Shown here: positions 52,666-59,464 of the stretch, one piece after another
How the letters are laid out: each line of letters begins with the position of its first letter
Position numbering within the stretch: the stretch's first letter is position 1
NCBI RefSeq assembly: GCF_051486985.1
Contig: NZ_JAHVDV010000003.1
Coordinates: 62,001 to 126,000, forward strand
Direction of reading: 5' to 3'
From: CBFFRJ01 sp051486985
GTDB lineage: Bacteria; Pseudomonadota; Gammaproteobacteria; Enterobacterales; Enterobacteriaceae
Length of the DNA stretch: 64,000 nucleotides
Position numbers and translations under genes: made by a program
The notes under the pieces: model-generated
Seen by the model: only the letters and a program-made list of their open reading frames with translations
The model's database searches: none
Told to the model about the DNA's origin: nothing

Positions 52666-53354
52666 CTGACATGAACATCCTTGATTTGTTCCTGAAGGCT
52701 AGCCTTCTGGTCAAACTTATCATGTTGATTTTGATTGGTTTTTCAATCGCATCCTGGGCCATCATCATCCAGCGAACGCGTATTCTTAATGCTGCTGCCC
52801 GTGAAGCGGAGGCCTTTGAAGACAAGTTCTGGTCCGGTATTGAACTCTCACGTCTGTATCAGGAAAGCCAGGGGCGTCGCGAAAATCTGACCGGCTCGGA
52901 ACAGATGTTTTACAGCGGATTCAAAGAATTTGCGCGCCTGCACCGTGCTAACAGCCATGCGCCTGAAGCCATTGTTGAAGGGGCGGCGAGGGCGATGCGT
53001 ATTTCCATGAACCGTGAGCTTGAAAATCTGGAAACGCATATTCCTTTTCTCGGCACTGTGGGTTCTATCAGCCCTTACATCGGTCTCTTTGGTACCGTAT
53101 GGGGGATTATGCATGCCTTCATCGCGCTTGGCGCGGTGAAACAGGCCACCTTACAAATGGTTGCGCCGGGTATTGCTGAAGCGTTGATCGCGACCGCTAT
53201 CGGTCTGTTTGCGGCGATTCCAGCGGTAATGGCATACAACCGCCTGAACCAGCGCGTGAACAAACTGGAAATGAACTACGACAACTTTATGGAAGAGTTC
53301 ACGGCTATTCTGCATCGTCAGGCGTTTACCAGCACCGAGAGCAACAAGGGGTAA
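52662..53354 (+). CDS. tolQ: Tol-Pal motor protein TolQ
   Basis: MotA/ExbB-type inner-membrane stator subunit, 230 residues from GTG. It has three membrane helices: near residues 15-38, and the pair ISPYIGLFGTVWGIMHAFIA and GIAEALIATAIGLFAAIPAV that line the proton path with TolR. Together with TolR and TolA it uses proton flow to drive outer-membrane constriction at division. Confidence 0.98.
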   Translation: MTDMNILDLFLKASLLVKLIMLILIGFSIASWAIIIQRTRILNAAAREAEAFEDKFWSGIELSRLYQESQGRRENLTGSEQMFYSGFKEFARLHRANSHAPEAIVEGAARAMRISMNRELENLETHIPFLGTVGSISPYIGLFGTVWGIMHAFIALGAVKQATLQMVAPGIAEALIATAIGLFAAIPAVMAYNRLNQRVNKLEMNYDNFMEEFTAILHRQAFTSTESNKG

Positions 53355-53357
53355 ACC

Positions 53358-53786
53358 ATGGCCAGAAAGCGTGGACGCGGCAGTCGTGACCTCAAGTCCG
53401 AAATCAACATTGTGCCTCTGCTGGATGTGTTGTTAGTGTTGCTGCTGATCTTTATGGCAACCGCTCCCATCATTACGCAGAGTGTTGAAGTTGATCTGCC
53501 AGACGCGACAGATTCGAAAAGCGTCAGCACCAACGACGATCCACCGGTCATTATTGAGGTTTCGGGTGTCGGCCAGTACAGCGTGGTAGTGGAAAAAGAT
53601 CGTCTGGATCAGCTACCGCCTGAACAGGTTATTGCAGAGGCGCAGCGCCGTTTGCAAGCCAATCCGAAAACCGTTTTCCTGATCGGTGGCGCGAAAGAAG
53701 TGCCTTACGATGAAATCATTAAAGCGCTAAACCTGTTACATAGCGCGGGTGTGAAGTCGGTTGGCTTGATGACGCAGCCTATTTGA
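53358..53786 (+). CDS. tolR: Tol-Pal motor protein TolR
   Basis: ExbD-type partner of TolQ, 142 residues. Proton-carrying Asp23 is in IVPLLDVLLVLLLIFMATAP, the single membrane helix. The periplasmic domain follows. It lies 3 bp after tolQ. Confidence 0.98.
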   Translation: MARKRGRGSRDLKSEINIVPLLDVLLVLLLIFMATAPIITQSVEVDLPDATDSKSVSTNDDPPVIIEVSGVGQYSVVVEKDRLDQLPPEQVIAEAQRRLQANPKTVFLIGGAKEVPYDEIIKALNLLHSAGVKSVGLMTQPI

Positions 53787-53825
53787 TCCCCGGCATAACA
53801 GGCGGGCAGTTTTTGGGAACCGAGA

Positions 53826-55160
53826 GTGTCAAAGGCAACCGAACAAAACGACAAACTTAAACGCGCGATCATCATCTCAGCCGTGCTGCACGTAGTGCTT
53901 GTAGCTCTGCTGATTTGGAGTTCGTTCGATGAAAATATTGACGCTTCTGCCGGCGGTGGTGGCGGTTCATCCATCGATGCGGTGATGGTTGATCCCGGCG
54001 CCGTGGTGCAGAATTACAACCGCCAGCAACAGCAGCAGTCCAGTGCGAAACGTGCTGAAGAGCAGCGTGAGAAACAGGCGCAACAGCAGGCTGAAGAGTT
54101 ACGTGAAAAGCAGGCTGCCGAGCAGGAGCGCTTAAAGCAGCTTGAGCAGGAGCGTTTGCAGTCGCAGGAAGCGGCACGTCAGCAGGCTGAGCAGCAGAAG
54201 AAAGCGGAAGAAGCGGCGAAAAAGGCTCAGGAAGCGCAGAAGCAGGCTGAAGAGGCCGCTGCAAAAGCGGCCGCTGATGCAAAAGCGAAAGCGGATGCTC
54301 AGGCAAAAGCCGCTGCGGATGCTGCTAAGAAAGCAGCAGCAGACGCCGCGAAGAAAGCCGAAGCCGATGCAGCTAAAGCGGCGGCGGATGCGCAGAAAAA
54401 AGCCGAAGCTGAAGCTGCTAAAGCTGCAGCAGACGCTCAGAAGAAAGCGGAAGCAGACGCGGCGAAAAAAGCCCAGCAGGATGCTGAGAAGAAAGCCGCT
54501 GCTGAGGCTGCGAAAAAAGCGGCTGCAGCAGAGAAAGCCGCCGCTGAGAAGGCTGCTGCTGCTGAAAAAGCCGCTGCCGAGAAAGCTGCGGCCGCTGAAA
54601 AAGCGGCTGCTGAGAAAAAAGCTGCCGCCGCTGAAAAAGCCGCTGCCGATAAAAAAGCCGCTGCTGAGAAGGCCGCCGCTGACAAAAAAGCGGCTGCTGA
54701 CAAAAAAGCGGCTGCTGACAAAGCTGCTGCTGCGAAGAAAGCGGCTGCAGAGAAAGCGGCGGCTGCGTCAGGCGTGGATGATCTGTTTGGCGACCTGAGT
54801 TCCGGTAAGAATGCACCGAAAGCGGGCGGAGGAGCGAAGGGGAATAGTGCGGCAGCAGCAGGTGCAGGTAATACTAAAAACAATGGTGCGTCAGGAGCTG
54901 ATATCAGTAACTATGCGGGCCAGATTAAGTCGGCGATTGAAAGCAGGTTCTATAACGACCCTTCTTATAATGGCAAGACTTGTACATTACGCATTAAGCT
55001 CGATCCGGATGGGACACTTAGAGACATTCAGTCCGAAGGGGGTGATCCAGCTCTCTGTCAGGCAGCGCTTGCGGCGGCACGACAGGCTAAAATTCCTAAA
55101 CCCCCTACACAGGCGGTTTATGAAGTGTTTAAAAATGCACCACTGGACTTTAAGCCATAA
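53826..55160 (+). CDS. tolA: Cell-envelope integrity protein TolA
   Basis: Links the TolQR motor to TolB/Pal and serves as colicin and phage receptor. It has 444 residues from GTG, against 421 in E. coli. Domain I is the membrane helix AIIISAVLHVVLVALLIW. Domain II (about 60-335) is a long Ala/Lys/Glu helix with many repeats of the AAAEKAAA and ADKKAA type; the extra length is in this part. Domain III (NYAGQIKSAIESRFYNDPSY, CTLRIKLDPDGTL, LCQAALAAARQAKIP) is the C-terminal TolB/colicin-binding unit with a disulfide. Confidence 0.97.
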   Translation: MSKATEQNDKLKRAIIISAVLHVVLVALLIWSSFDENIDASAGGGGGSSIDAVMVDPGAVVQNYNRQQQQQSSAKRAEEQREKQAQQQAEELREKQAAEQERLKQLEQERLQSQEAARQQAEQQKKAEEAAKKAQEAQKQAEEAAAKAAADAKAKADAQAKAAADAAKKAAADAAKKAEADAAKAAADAQKKAEAEAAKAAADAQKKAEADAAKKAQQDAEKKAAAEAAKKAAAAEKAAAEKAAAAEKAAAEKAAAAEKAAAEKKAAAAEKAAADKKAAAEKAAADKKAAADKKAAADKAAAAKKAAAEKAAAASGVDDLFGDLSSGKNAPKAGGGAKGNSAAAAGAGNTKNNGASGADISNYAGQIKSAIESRFYNDPSYNGKTCTLRIKLDPDGTLRDIQSEGGDPALCQAALAAARQAKIPKPPTQAVYEVFKNAPLDFKP

Positions 55161-55291
55161 CCATAGATTTCTCATGAAAATGTAGAAAAAGTGGCTATGT
55201 TATGACCATGAACTAAGTCATTTTGTGTCTTTGAGTTTGTTAACATTCTGCTAAATTATCGCGGGTTTTCCGCCCGGATAAGGGAGATATG

Positions 55292-56584
55292 ATGAAGCAG
55301 GCATTACGTGTAGCGTTTGGTTTTTTAATGCTGTGGGCAGCGGTGCTGCATGCAGAAGTACGTATCGAGATCACCCAAGGGGTCGACTCGGCACGCCCAA
55401 TCGGTGTTGTACCTTTCCAGTGGGCAGGGCCGGGTGCTGCACCTGAGGACATCAGTGATGTCGTTTCCTTCGATTTGCGCATGAGTGGAAAATTCAATCC
55501 GCTGGACAAATCTCGCCTGCCCCAGTCACCGGCAACCGCACAGGAAGTTCAGCCTGCGGCATGGTCTGCGCTGGGCATTGATGCAGTCGTCGTCGGCCAG
55601 GTAACACCTAACCCGGACGGCAGCTTCAACGTGGCCTACCAGCTCGTTGATACCGGCGGAGCGCCAGGTACTGTCCTTTCACAGAACTCTTTCAAAGTCA
55701 CTAAACAGTGGCTGCGCTACGCGGCGCACACCGCCAGTGACGAAGTGTTCCAGAAGCTGACCGGCATTAAAGGCGCGTTCCGTACCCGTATCGCTTATGT
55801 GGTACAGGCTAACGGCGGCCAGTTCCCGTATGAGTTGCGCGTATCCGATTACGATGGTCACAACACCTCGGTGATTCACCGTTCGTCTCAGCCGCTGATG
55901 TCTCCTGCCTGGTCTCCGGACGGTTCGCAGCTGGCTTATGTGACGTTTGAAAGTGGTCGTTCTGCGCTGGTGATTCAAAATCTGGCAACCACTGCAACGC
56001 GTCAGGTGGCTTCTTTCCCGCGTCATAACGGTGCGCCTGCGTTCTCGCCTGACGGCAGCAAGATCGCCTTTGCACTGTCTAAAACCGGTAGCCTGAACAT
56101 CTATGTGATGGATCTGGGTTCCGGTCAAATCCGTCAGGTTACCGACGGTCGCAGCAATAACACTGAACCGACCTGGTTCCCGGATAGCCAGAATCTGGCG
56201 TTTACTTCCGACCAGGCAGGCCGTCCACAGGTCTATAAAGTCAATGTGAATGGCGGTGCAGCACAACGTATCACCTGGCAGGGTTCGCAGAACCAGGATG
56301 CTGACGTCAGTGCTGATGGTAAATTTATGGTAATGGTGAGCTCCGAAGGCGGTCAGCAACACATTGCCAAACAAGATCTGGCAGCGGGTGGCGTACAAGT
56401 TTTGTCGTCAACGTTCCTGGATGAATCGCCAAGTCTGGCACCTAACGGCACGATGGTAATCTACAGCTCTTCTCAGGGGATGGGATCCGTGCTGAATCTG
56501 GTTTCTACAGATGGGCGGTTCAAAGCGCGTATTCCGGCGTCTGATGGACAGGTAAAATCACCTGCCTGGTCGCCGTACCTGTAA
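55292..56584 (+). CDS. tolB: Tol-Pal translocation protein TolB
   Basis: Periplasmic protein that binds Pal and TolA. I chose the second ATG of ATGATG (55292), which has better spacing from GGGAGA and gives 430 residues as in E. coli. The signal peptide is followed by mature EVRIEITQGVD, whose start is the TolA box. A TolB N-terminal domain precedes a six-bladed propeller with blade repeats such as PAWSPDGSQLAYVTF, PAFSPDGSKIAFALS and PTWFPDSQNLAFTSD. Confidence 0.97.
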   Translation: MKQALRVAFGFLMLWAAVLHAEVRIEITQGVDSARPIGVVPFQWAGPGAAPEDISDVVSFDLRMSGKFNPLDKSRLPQSPATAQEVQPAAWSALGIDAVVVGQVTPNPDGSFNVAYQLVDTGGAPGTVLSQNSFKVTKQWLRYAAHTASDEVFQKLTGIKGAFRTRIAYVVQANGGQFPYELRVSDYDGHNTSVIHRSSQPLMSPAWSPDGSQLAYVTFESGRSALVIQNLATTATRQVASFPRHNGAPAFSPDGSKIAFALSKTGSLNIYVMDLGSGQIRQVTDGRSNNTEPTWFPDSQNLAFTSDQAGRPQVYKVNVNGGAAQRITWQGSQNQDADVSADGKFMVMVSSEGGQQHIAKQDLAAGGVQVLSSTFLDESPSLAPNGTMVIYSSSQGMGSVLNLVSTDGRFKARIPASDGQVKSPAWSPYL

Positions 56585-56618
56585 ATAATAAATAATTGAT
56601 TACTAAAGGATCAAAGAA

Positions 56619-57134
56619 ATGCAACTGAACAAAGTGCTGAAAGGGCTGGGTATCGCTCTGTCCGTAATGGCAATCGCCGCATGTTCTTCTAAAAAGAACG
56701 TGAGCAACGACCAGAGCGGCGAAGGCATGATGGGTGCTGGCACCGGTATGAACGGCAACGGCAATATGTCTTCTGAAGAGCAGGCGCGTCTGCAGATGCA
56801 GCAGCTGCAGCAGAACAACATCGTTTACTTCGATCTGGACAAATTTGACATTCGTTCTGATTTCGCTGCGATGCTGGATGCTCATGCTAACTTCCTGCGT
56901 AGCAACCCGTCCTACAAAGTCACCGTAGAAGGTCACGCGGACGAACGTGGTACGCCGGAATACAACATCTCCCTGGGCGAACGTCGTGCTAACGCCGTTA
57001 AAATGTACCTGCAGGGTAAAGGCGTTACCGCTGACCAGATCTCCATCGTTTCTTACGGTAAAGAAAAACCTGCAGTACTGGGTCATGACGAAGCGGCTTA
57101 CTCCAAAAACCGTCGTGCCGTACTGGTTTACTAA
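56619..57134 (+). CDS. pal: Peptidoglycan-associated lipoprotein Pal
   Basis: Outer-membrane lipoprotein of 171 residues (E. coli 173). The lipobox AIAAC puts the lipid on Cys21-22. A flexible Gly/Asn/Met linker is followed by the OmpA-like domain with VYFDLDKFDIR and EGHADERGTPEYNISLGERR, which binds diaminopimelate of peptidoglycan. It is part of the tolB-pal-cpoB segment. Confidence 0.98.
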   Translation: MQLNKVLKGLGIALSVMAIAACSSKKNVSNDQSGEGMMGAGTGMNGNGNMSSEEQARLQMQQLQQNNIVYFDLDKFDIRSDFAAMLDAHANFLRSNPSYKVTVEGHADERGTPEYNISLGERRANAVKMYLQGKGVTADQISIVSYGKEKPAVLGHDEAAYSKNRRAVLVY

Positions 57135-57143
57135 GAGAATTGC

Positions 57144-57929
57144 ATGAGCAGTAACTTCAGACATCATCTAATGAGTCTGTCGTTACTGGTTGGCATAGCG
57201 GCCCCCTGGGCCGCTTTTGCTCAGGCGCCAATCAGTAGTGTCGGCTCTGGCTCGGTAGAAGATCGGGTCACTCAACTCGAGCGTATTTCTAATGCTCACA
57301 GTCAACTATTAACGCAACTTCAGCAGCAACTCTCTGACAACCAATCCGATATTGATACCCTGCGCGGTCAGATTCAGGAAAGTCAGTATCAGTTGAACCA
57401 GATTAATGAGCGGCAGAAGCAGATTCTGACGCAGATTGAAAGTCTGGGCAGTGGTGCAGGTGCGGCTGCAGGGCAGAACCCGCAAGCCTCTGGCGACCAA
57501 AGTGCGGCAGCGGCACCTGATGCCTCTGCATCCACTGCGGCCCCTGTGCAGAGCGGTGACGCCAACACGGATTACAATGCGGCAATCGCCCTGGTGCAGG
57601 ATAAGTCTCGCCAGGATGAAGCGATGACTGCATTCCAGAATTTCGTCAAAAATTACCCGGATTCGACCTATATCCCGAATGCCAATTACTGGCTCGGTCA
57701 GTTGAATTACAACAAGGGTAAAAAGGACGATGCGGCATACTATTTTGCGTCGGTAGTGAAAAACTATCCGAAGTCACCAAAAGCGCCTGATGCCATGTTT
57801 AAAGTCGGCGTCATCATGCAGGACAAAGGTGATACAGCAAAAGCGAAAGCTGTTTATCAGCAAGTGGTCGCGAAATATCCTGGCACTGACGGCGCAAAAC
57901 AAGCGCAAAAACGTCTTGGTTCGATGTAG
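57144..57929 (+). CDS. cpoB: Cell division coordinator CpoB
   Basis: Periplasmic protein of 261 residues that couples PBP1B synthesis with Tol-driven constriction. The signal peptide ends WAAFAQA. The N-terminal coiled coil (VTQLERISNAHSQLLTQLQQ onward) forms trimers. A Gln/Ala/Ser linker is followed by a TPR domain (YNAAIALVQDKSRQDEAMTA, YIPNANYWLGQLNY, APDAMFKVGVIMQDKGDTA). It lies 9 bp after pal. Confidence 0.96.
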   Translation: MSSNFRHHLMSLSLLVGIAAPWAAFAQAPISSVGSGSVEDRVTQLERISNAHSQLLTQLQQQLSDNQSDIDTLRGQIQESQYQLNQINERQKQILTQIESLGSGAGAAAGQNPQASGDQSAAAAPDASASTAAPVQSGDANTDYNAAIALVQDKSRQDEAMTAFQNFVKNYPDSTYIPNANYWLGQLNYNKGKKDDAAYYFASVVKNYPKSPKAPDAMFKVGVIMQDKGDTAKAKAVYQQVVAKYPGTDGAKQAQKRLGSM

Positions 57930-57941
57930 CGAATAGCGCTT

Positions 57942-57967
57942 GACCAGAAATCGCGTTATTTCTGGTC
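57942..57967 (+). terminator. Hairpin after cpoB
   Basis: Perfect 10-bp stem GACCAGAAAT / ATTTCTGGTC with CGCGTT loop; only a weak TTGT tail follows. Confidence 0.5.
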
Positions 57968-58015
57968 TTGTCGCGTGAATCGTAAGCAGTTAAGTGATCT
58001 TCCTCGAAATTTTTG

Positions 58016-58043
58016 TTGCGCTGAATTCTTAAATCAGTAATAT
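58016..58043 (+). promoter_or_regulatory. Promoter of the tRNA cluster
   Basis: TTGCGC and TAATAT spaced 16 bp, followed by a GC-rich discriminator (GCCGCC) typical of stringently controlled stable RNA promoters, about 50 bp before the first tRNA. Confidence 0.65.
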
Positions 58044-58093
58044 ATGCCGCCGTTGCCAAGGGATATCAAACATCTCAAAAGCAGCGCAGAAGT

Positions 58094-58169
58094 GGGTCGT
58101 TAGCTCAGTTGGTAGAGCAGTTGACTTTTAATCAATTGGTCGCAGGTTCGAATCCTGCACGACCCACCA
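58094..58169 (+). tRNA. lysT: tRNA-Lys(TTT), copy 1
   Basis: Seventy-six bases with encoded CCA. Acceptor stem GGGTCGT / ACGACCC, D-arm AGCTCAGTTGGTAGAGCA, anticodon loop CTTTTAA, T-arm GCAGGTTCGAATCCTGC. Identical to the other three copies in the cluster. E. coli has lysT first in the corresponding operon. Confidence 0.99.
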
Positions 58170-58270
58170 ATCGTTCTGGTGGAACGCGATAGTAAAACGT
58201 GAAGGATAAGGTTGCGACAGCAACGGCCCGTAGGGCGAGGCGAAGCCGAGTCATCCTGCACGACCCACCA
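58170..58270 (+). repeat. 101-bp spacer repeat ending in a tRNA-Lys tail (A1)
   Basis: Between tRNA-Lys 1 and tRNA-Val. Bases 58251-58270 read TCATCCTGCACGACCCACCA, matching the last ~19 bases of tRNA-Lys including CCA, without the rest of the gene. The upstream part carries ACGGCCCGTAGGGCGAGG and CGAAGCCGAG, shared with every other unit in the cluster. Nearly identical to A2. It may be a relic of recombination between tRNA copies, or a processed spacer RNA whose 3' end is made by tRNA-type enzymes. Confidence 0.9.
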
Positions 58271-58296
58271 CTTAAAGTAGTATCCAGCGCAGTATC

Positions 58297-58372
58297 GGGT
58301 GATTAGCTCAGCTGGGAGAGCACCTCCCTTACAAGGAGGGGGTCGGCGGTTCGATCCCGTCATCACCCACCA
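58297..58372 (+). tRNA. valT: tRNA-Val(TAC)
   Basis: Seventy-six bases with encoded CCA. Acceptor GGGTGAT / ATCACCC, anticodon loop CTTACAA, T-arm GGCGGTTCGATCCCGTC. Matches E. coli tRNA-Val1. Only three bases separate it from the next tRNA-Lys. Confidence 0.99.
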
Positions 58373-58375
58373 CTC

Positions 58376-58451
58376 GGGTCGTTAGCTCAGTTGGTAGAGC
58401 AGTTGACTTTTAATCAATTGGTCGCAGGTTCGAATCCTGCACGACCCACCA
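58376..58451 (+). tRNA. lysW: tRNA-Lys(TTT), copy 2
   Basis: Identical in sequence to copy 1, 76 bases with CCA. It corresponds in position to E. coli lysW after valT. Confidence 0.99.
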
Positions 58452-58552
58452 ATAGTTCTGGTGGAACGCGATAGCAAAACGTGAAGGATAACGTTGCGAC
58501 AGCAACGGCCCGTAGGGCGAGGCGAAGCCGAGTCATCCTGCACGACCCACCA
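58452..58552 (+). repeat. 101-bp spacer repeat ending in a tRNA-Lys tail (A2)
   Basis: Same length and almost the same sequence as A1 (about three differences). It ends in the 20-base tRNA-Lys-like tail at 58533-58552. Confidence 0.9.
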
Positions 58553-58595
58553 CTGTATGTGGTTCCGAGTAAAAATCTTCAGGCGACACCCGAAT

Positions 58596-58671
58596 GGGTC
58601 GTTAGCTCAGTTGGTAGAGCAGTTGACTTTTAATCAATTGGTCGCAGGTTCGAATCCTGCACGACCCACCA
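58596..58671 (+). tRNA. tRNA-Lys(TTT), copy 3
   Basis: Identical to copy 1, 76 bases with CCA. It follows A2 after a 43-bp unique stretch. Confidence 0.99.
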
Positions 58672-58703
58672 TCCTGAATGATTTAAGCAGTAAATCCCGC
58701 AAG

Positions 58704-58779
58704 GGGTCGTTAGCTCAGTTGGTAGAGCAGTTGACTTTTAATCAATTGGTCGCAGGTTCGAATCCTGCACGACCCACCA
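58704..58779 (+). tRNA. tRNA-Lys(TTT), copy 4
   Basis: Identical to copy 1, 76 bases with CCA. It is the last intact tRNA of the cluster, followed at once by a terminator and the tandem B repeats. Confidence 0.99.
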
Positions 58780-58936
58780 ATGTAAAAAAGCGCCCTAAAG
58801 GCGCTTTTTTGCTATCTGCGATATATAAGATTCGAACCTGCAGCAGGTTCGGGTCTCACGCAGTGCGACAACGGAGCCGCTCGCGGCGACGGCCCGAAGG
58901 GCGAGGCGAAGCTGAGTCATTCTGCACGACCCACCA
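58780..58936 (+). repeat. 157-bp tandem tRNA-tail repeat, unit B1
   Basis: Order of parts: terminator hairpin; GCTATCTGCGATATATAA; the near-palindrome CGAACCTGCAGCAGGTTCG, an antisense then sense copy of the tRNA-Lys T-arm; an Arg-codon-rich GC block with CGGCCCGAAGGGCGAGGCG; and the tRNA-Lys tail CTGCACGACCCACCA. The order resembles the E. coli tyrT distal repeats, where each unit carries the last 19 bases of tRNA-Tyr. Confidence 0.88.
58784..58810 (+). terminator. Rho-independent terminator after tRNA-Lys copy 4
   Basis: Stem AAAAAAGCGCC / GGCGCTTTTTT, five-base loop, six-T run, within unit B1. The equivalent places in B2 and B3 read GGCGCTGGCGGCGCTTTTTT and form only a weak stem. Confidence 0.88.
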
Positions 58937-59092
58937 ATGTAAAAATGGCGCTGGCGGCGCTTTTTTGCTATCTGCGATATATAAGATTCGAACCTGCAGC
59001 AGGTTCGGGTCTCACGCAGTGAGACAACGGAGCCGCTCGCGGCGACGGCCCGAAGGGCGAGGCGAAGCCGAGTCATCCTGCACGACCCACCA
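58937..59092 (+). repeat. 156-bp tandem tRNA-tail repeat, unit B2
   Basis: Same arrangement as B1 with only a few base changes outside the leading hairpin. The tail at 59074-59092 reads ATCCTGCACGACCCACCA, a perfect copy of the tRNA-Lys end. The spacing of shared landmarks to B1 and B3 is exactly 156 bp, a multiple of three. Confidence 0.88.
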
Positions 59093-59271
59093 GGGTAAAA
59101 ATGGCGCTGGCGGCGCTTTTTTGCTATCTGCGATATATAAGATTCGAACCTGCAGCAGGTTCGGCTCGACAAAATTGTCGGGAACAATTTTGCACAACGC
59201 GAAGCGTTGCCCGAAGGGCGAGTCTCAGGATGAGACAAGTAGCGCAGTGAGACAACCGAGCCGCTCACGGC
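59093..59271 (+). repeat. Degenerate third repeat unit B3
   Basis: It repeats the first ~75 bases of B2 (to GCAGGTTCGG), then diverges. The divergent part is a row of small hairpins: CGACAAAATTGTCG, CAACGC-GAA-GCGTTG, and GTCTCA-GGA-TGAGAC. It returns to a GAGCCGCTCACGGCG-like remnant. There is no CCA tail. Beyond it, about 100 bp lead to the nadA promoter. Confidence 0.8.
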
Positions 59272-59374
59272 GCTTTATTATCCACCCTCTCTTCTGGGTA
59301 TAACCTCGTTACCTATGCCTGTACCTGGCGCAGCTAATCAATTCCTGTGACTTTTGCCGCCCGATCCGCTATCG

Positions 59375-59392
59375 TGTTTAGTATATAAAACA
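59375..59392 (+). promoter_or_regulatory. NadR operator upstream of nadA
   Basis: TGTTTA-GTATAT-AAAACA, an 18-bp near-palindrome matching the TGTTTA-N6-TAAACA NadR box at 11 of 12 positions, about 75 bp before nadA. NadR represses nadA-pnuC when NAD is plentiful. Confidence 0.85.
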
Positions 59393-59464
59393 CATTAGCC
59401 TTTCTTTTCTCCCCATCCTTCAAAGACAGGCATTTTTGTTAAGTCAGCAAAACGAGTGAGCAGA

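Noticed and set aside
54142..54883. Basic or Ala-rich long frames on both strands within tolA
   Set aside because: Produced by the low-complexity Ala/Lys codon repeats of TolA domain II.
58170..59092. Possible CRISPR array in the tRNA region
   Set aside because: Units are 101 and 156 bp, nearly identical throughout, and include tRNA tails; there are no short repeats with unique spacers and no cas genes.
58795..59268. 157-codon minus-strand frame over the repeats
   Set aside because: It stays open because the repeat period is a multiple of three; no ribosome site, and it is antisense to the tRNA transcript.
58494..59303. 269-codon forward open frame across the tRNA cluster
   Set aside because: Most of it is translation of tRNA-Lys genes (the familiar GSLAQLVEQL...NPARPT artefact). 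Only the Arg-rich part within the repeats is mentioned, as a weak possibility.
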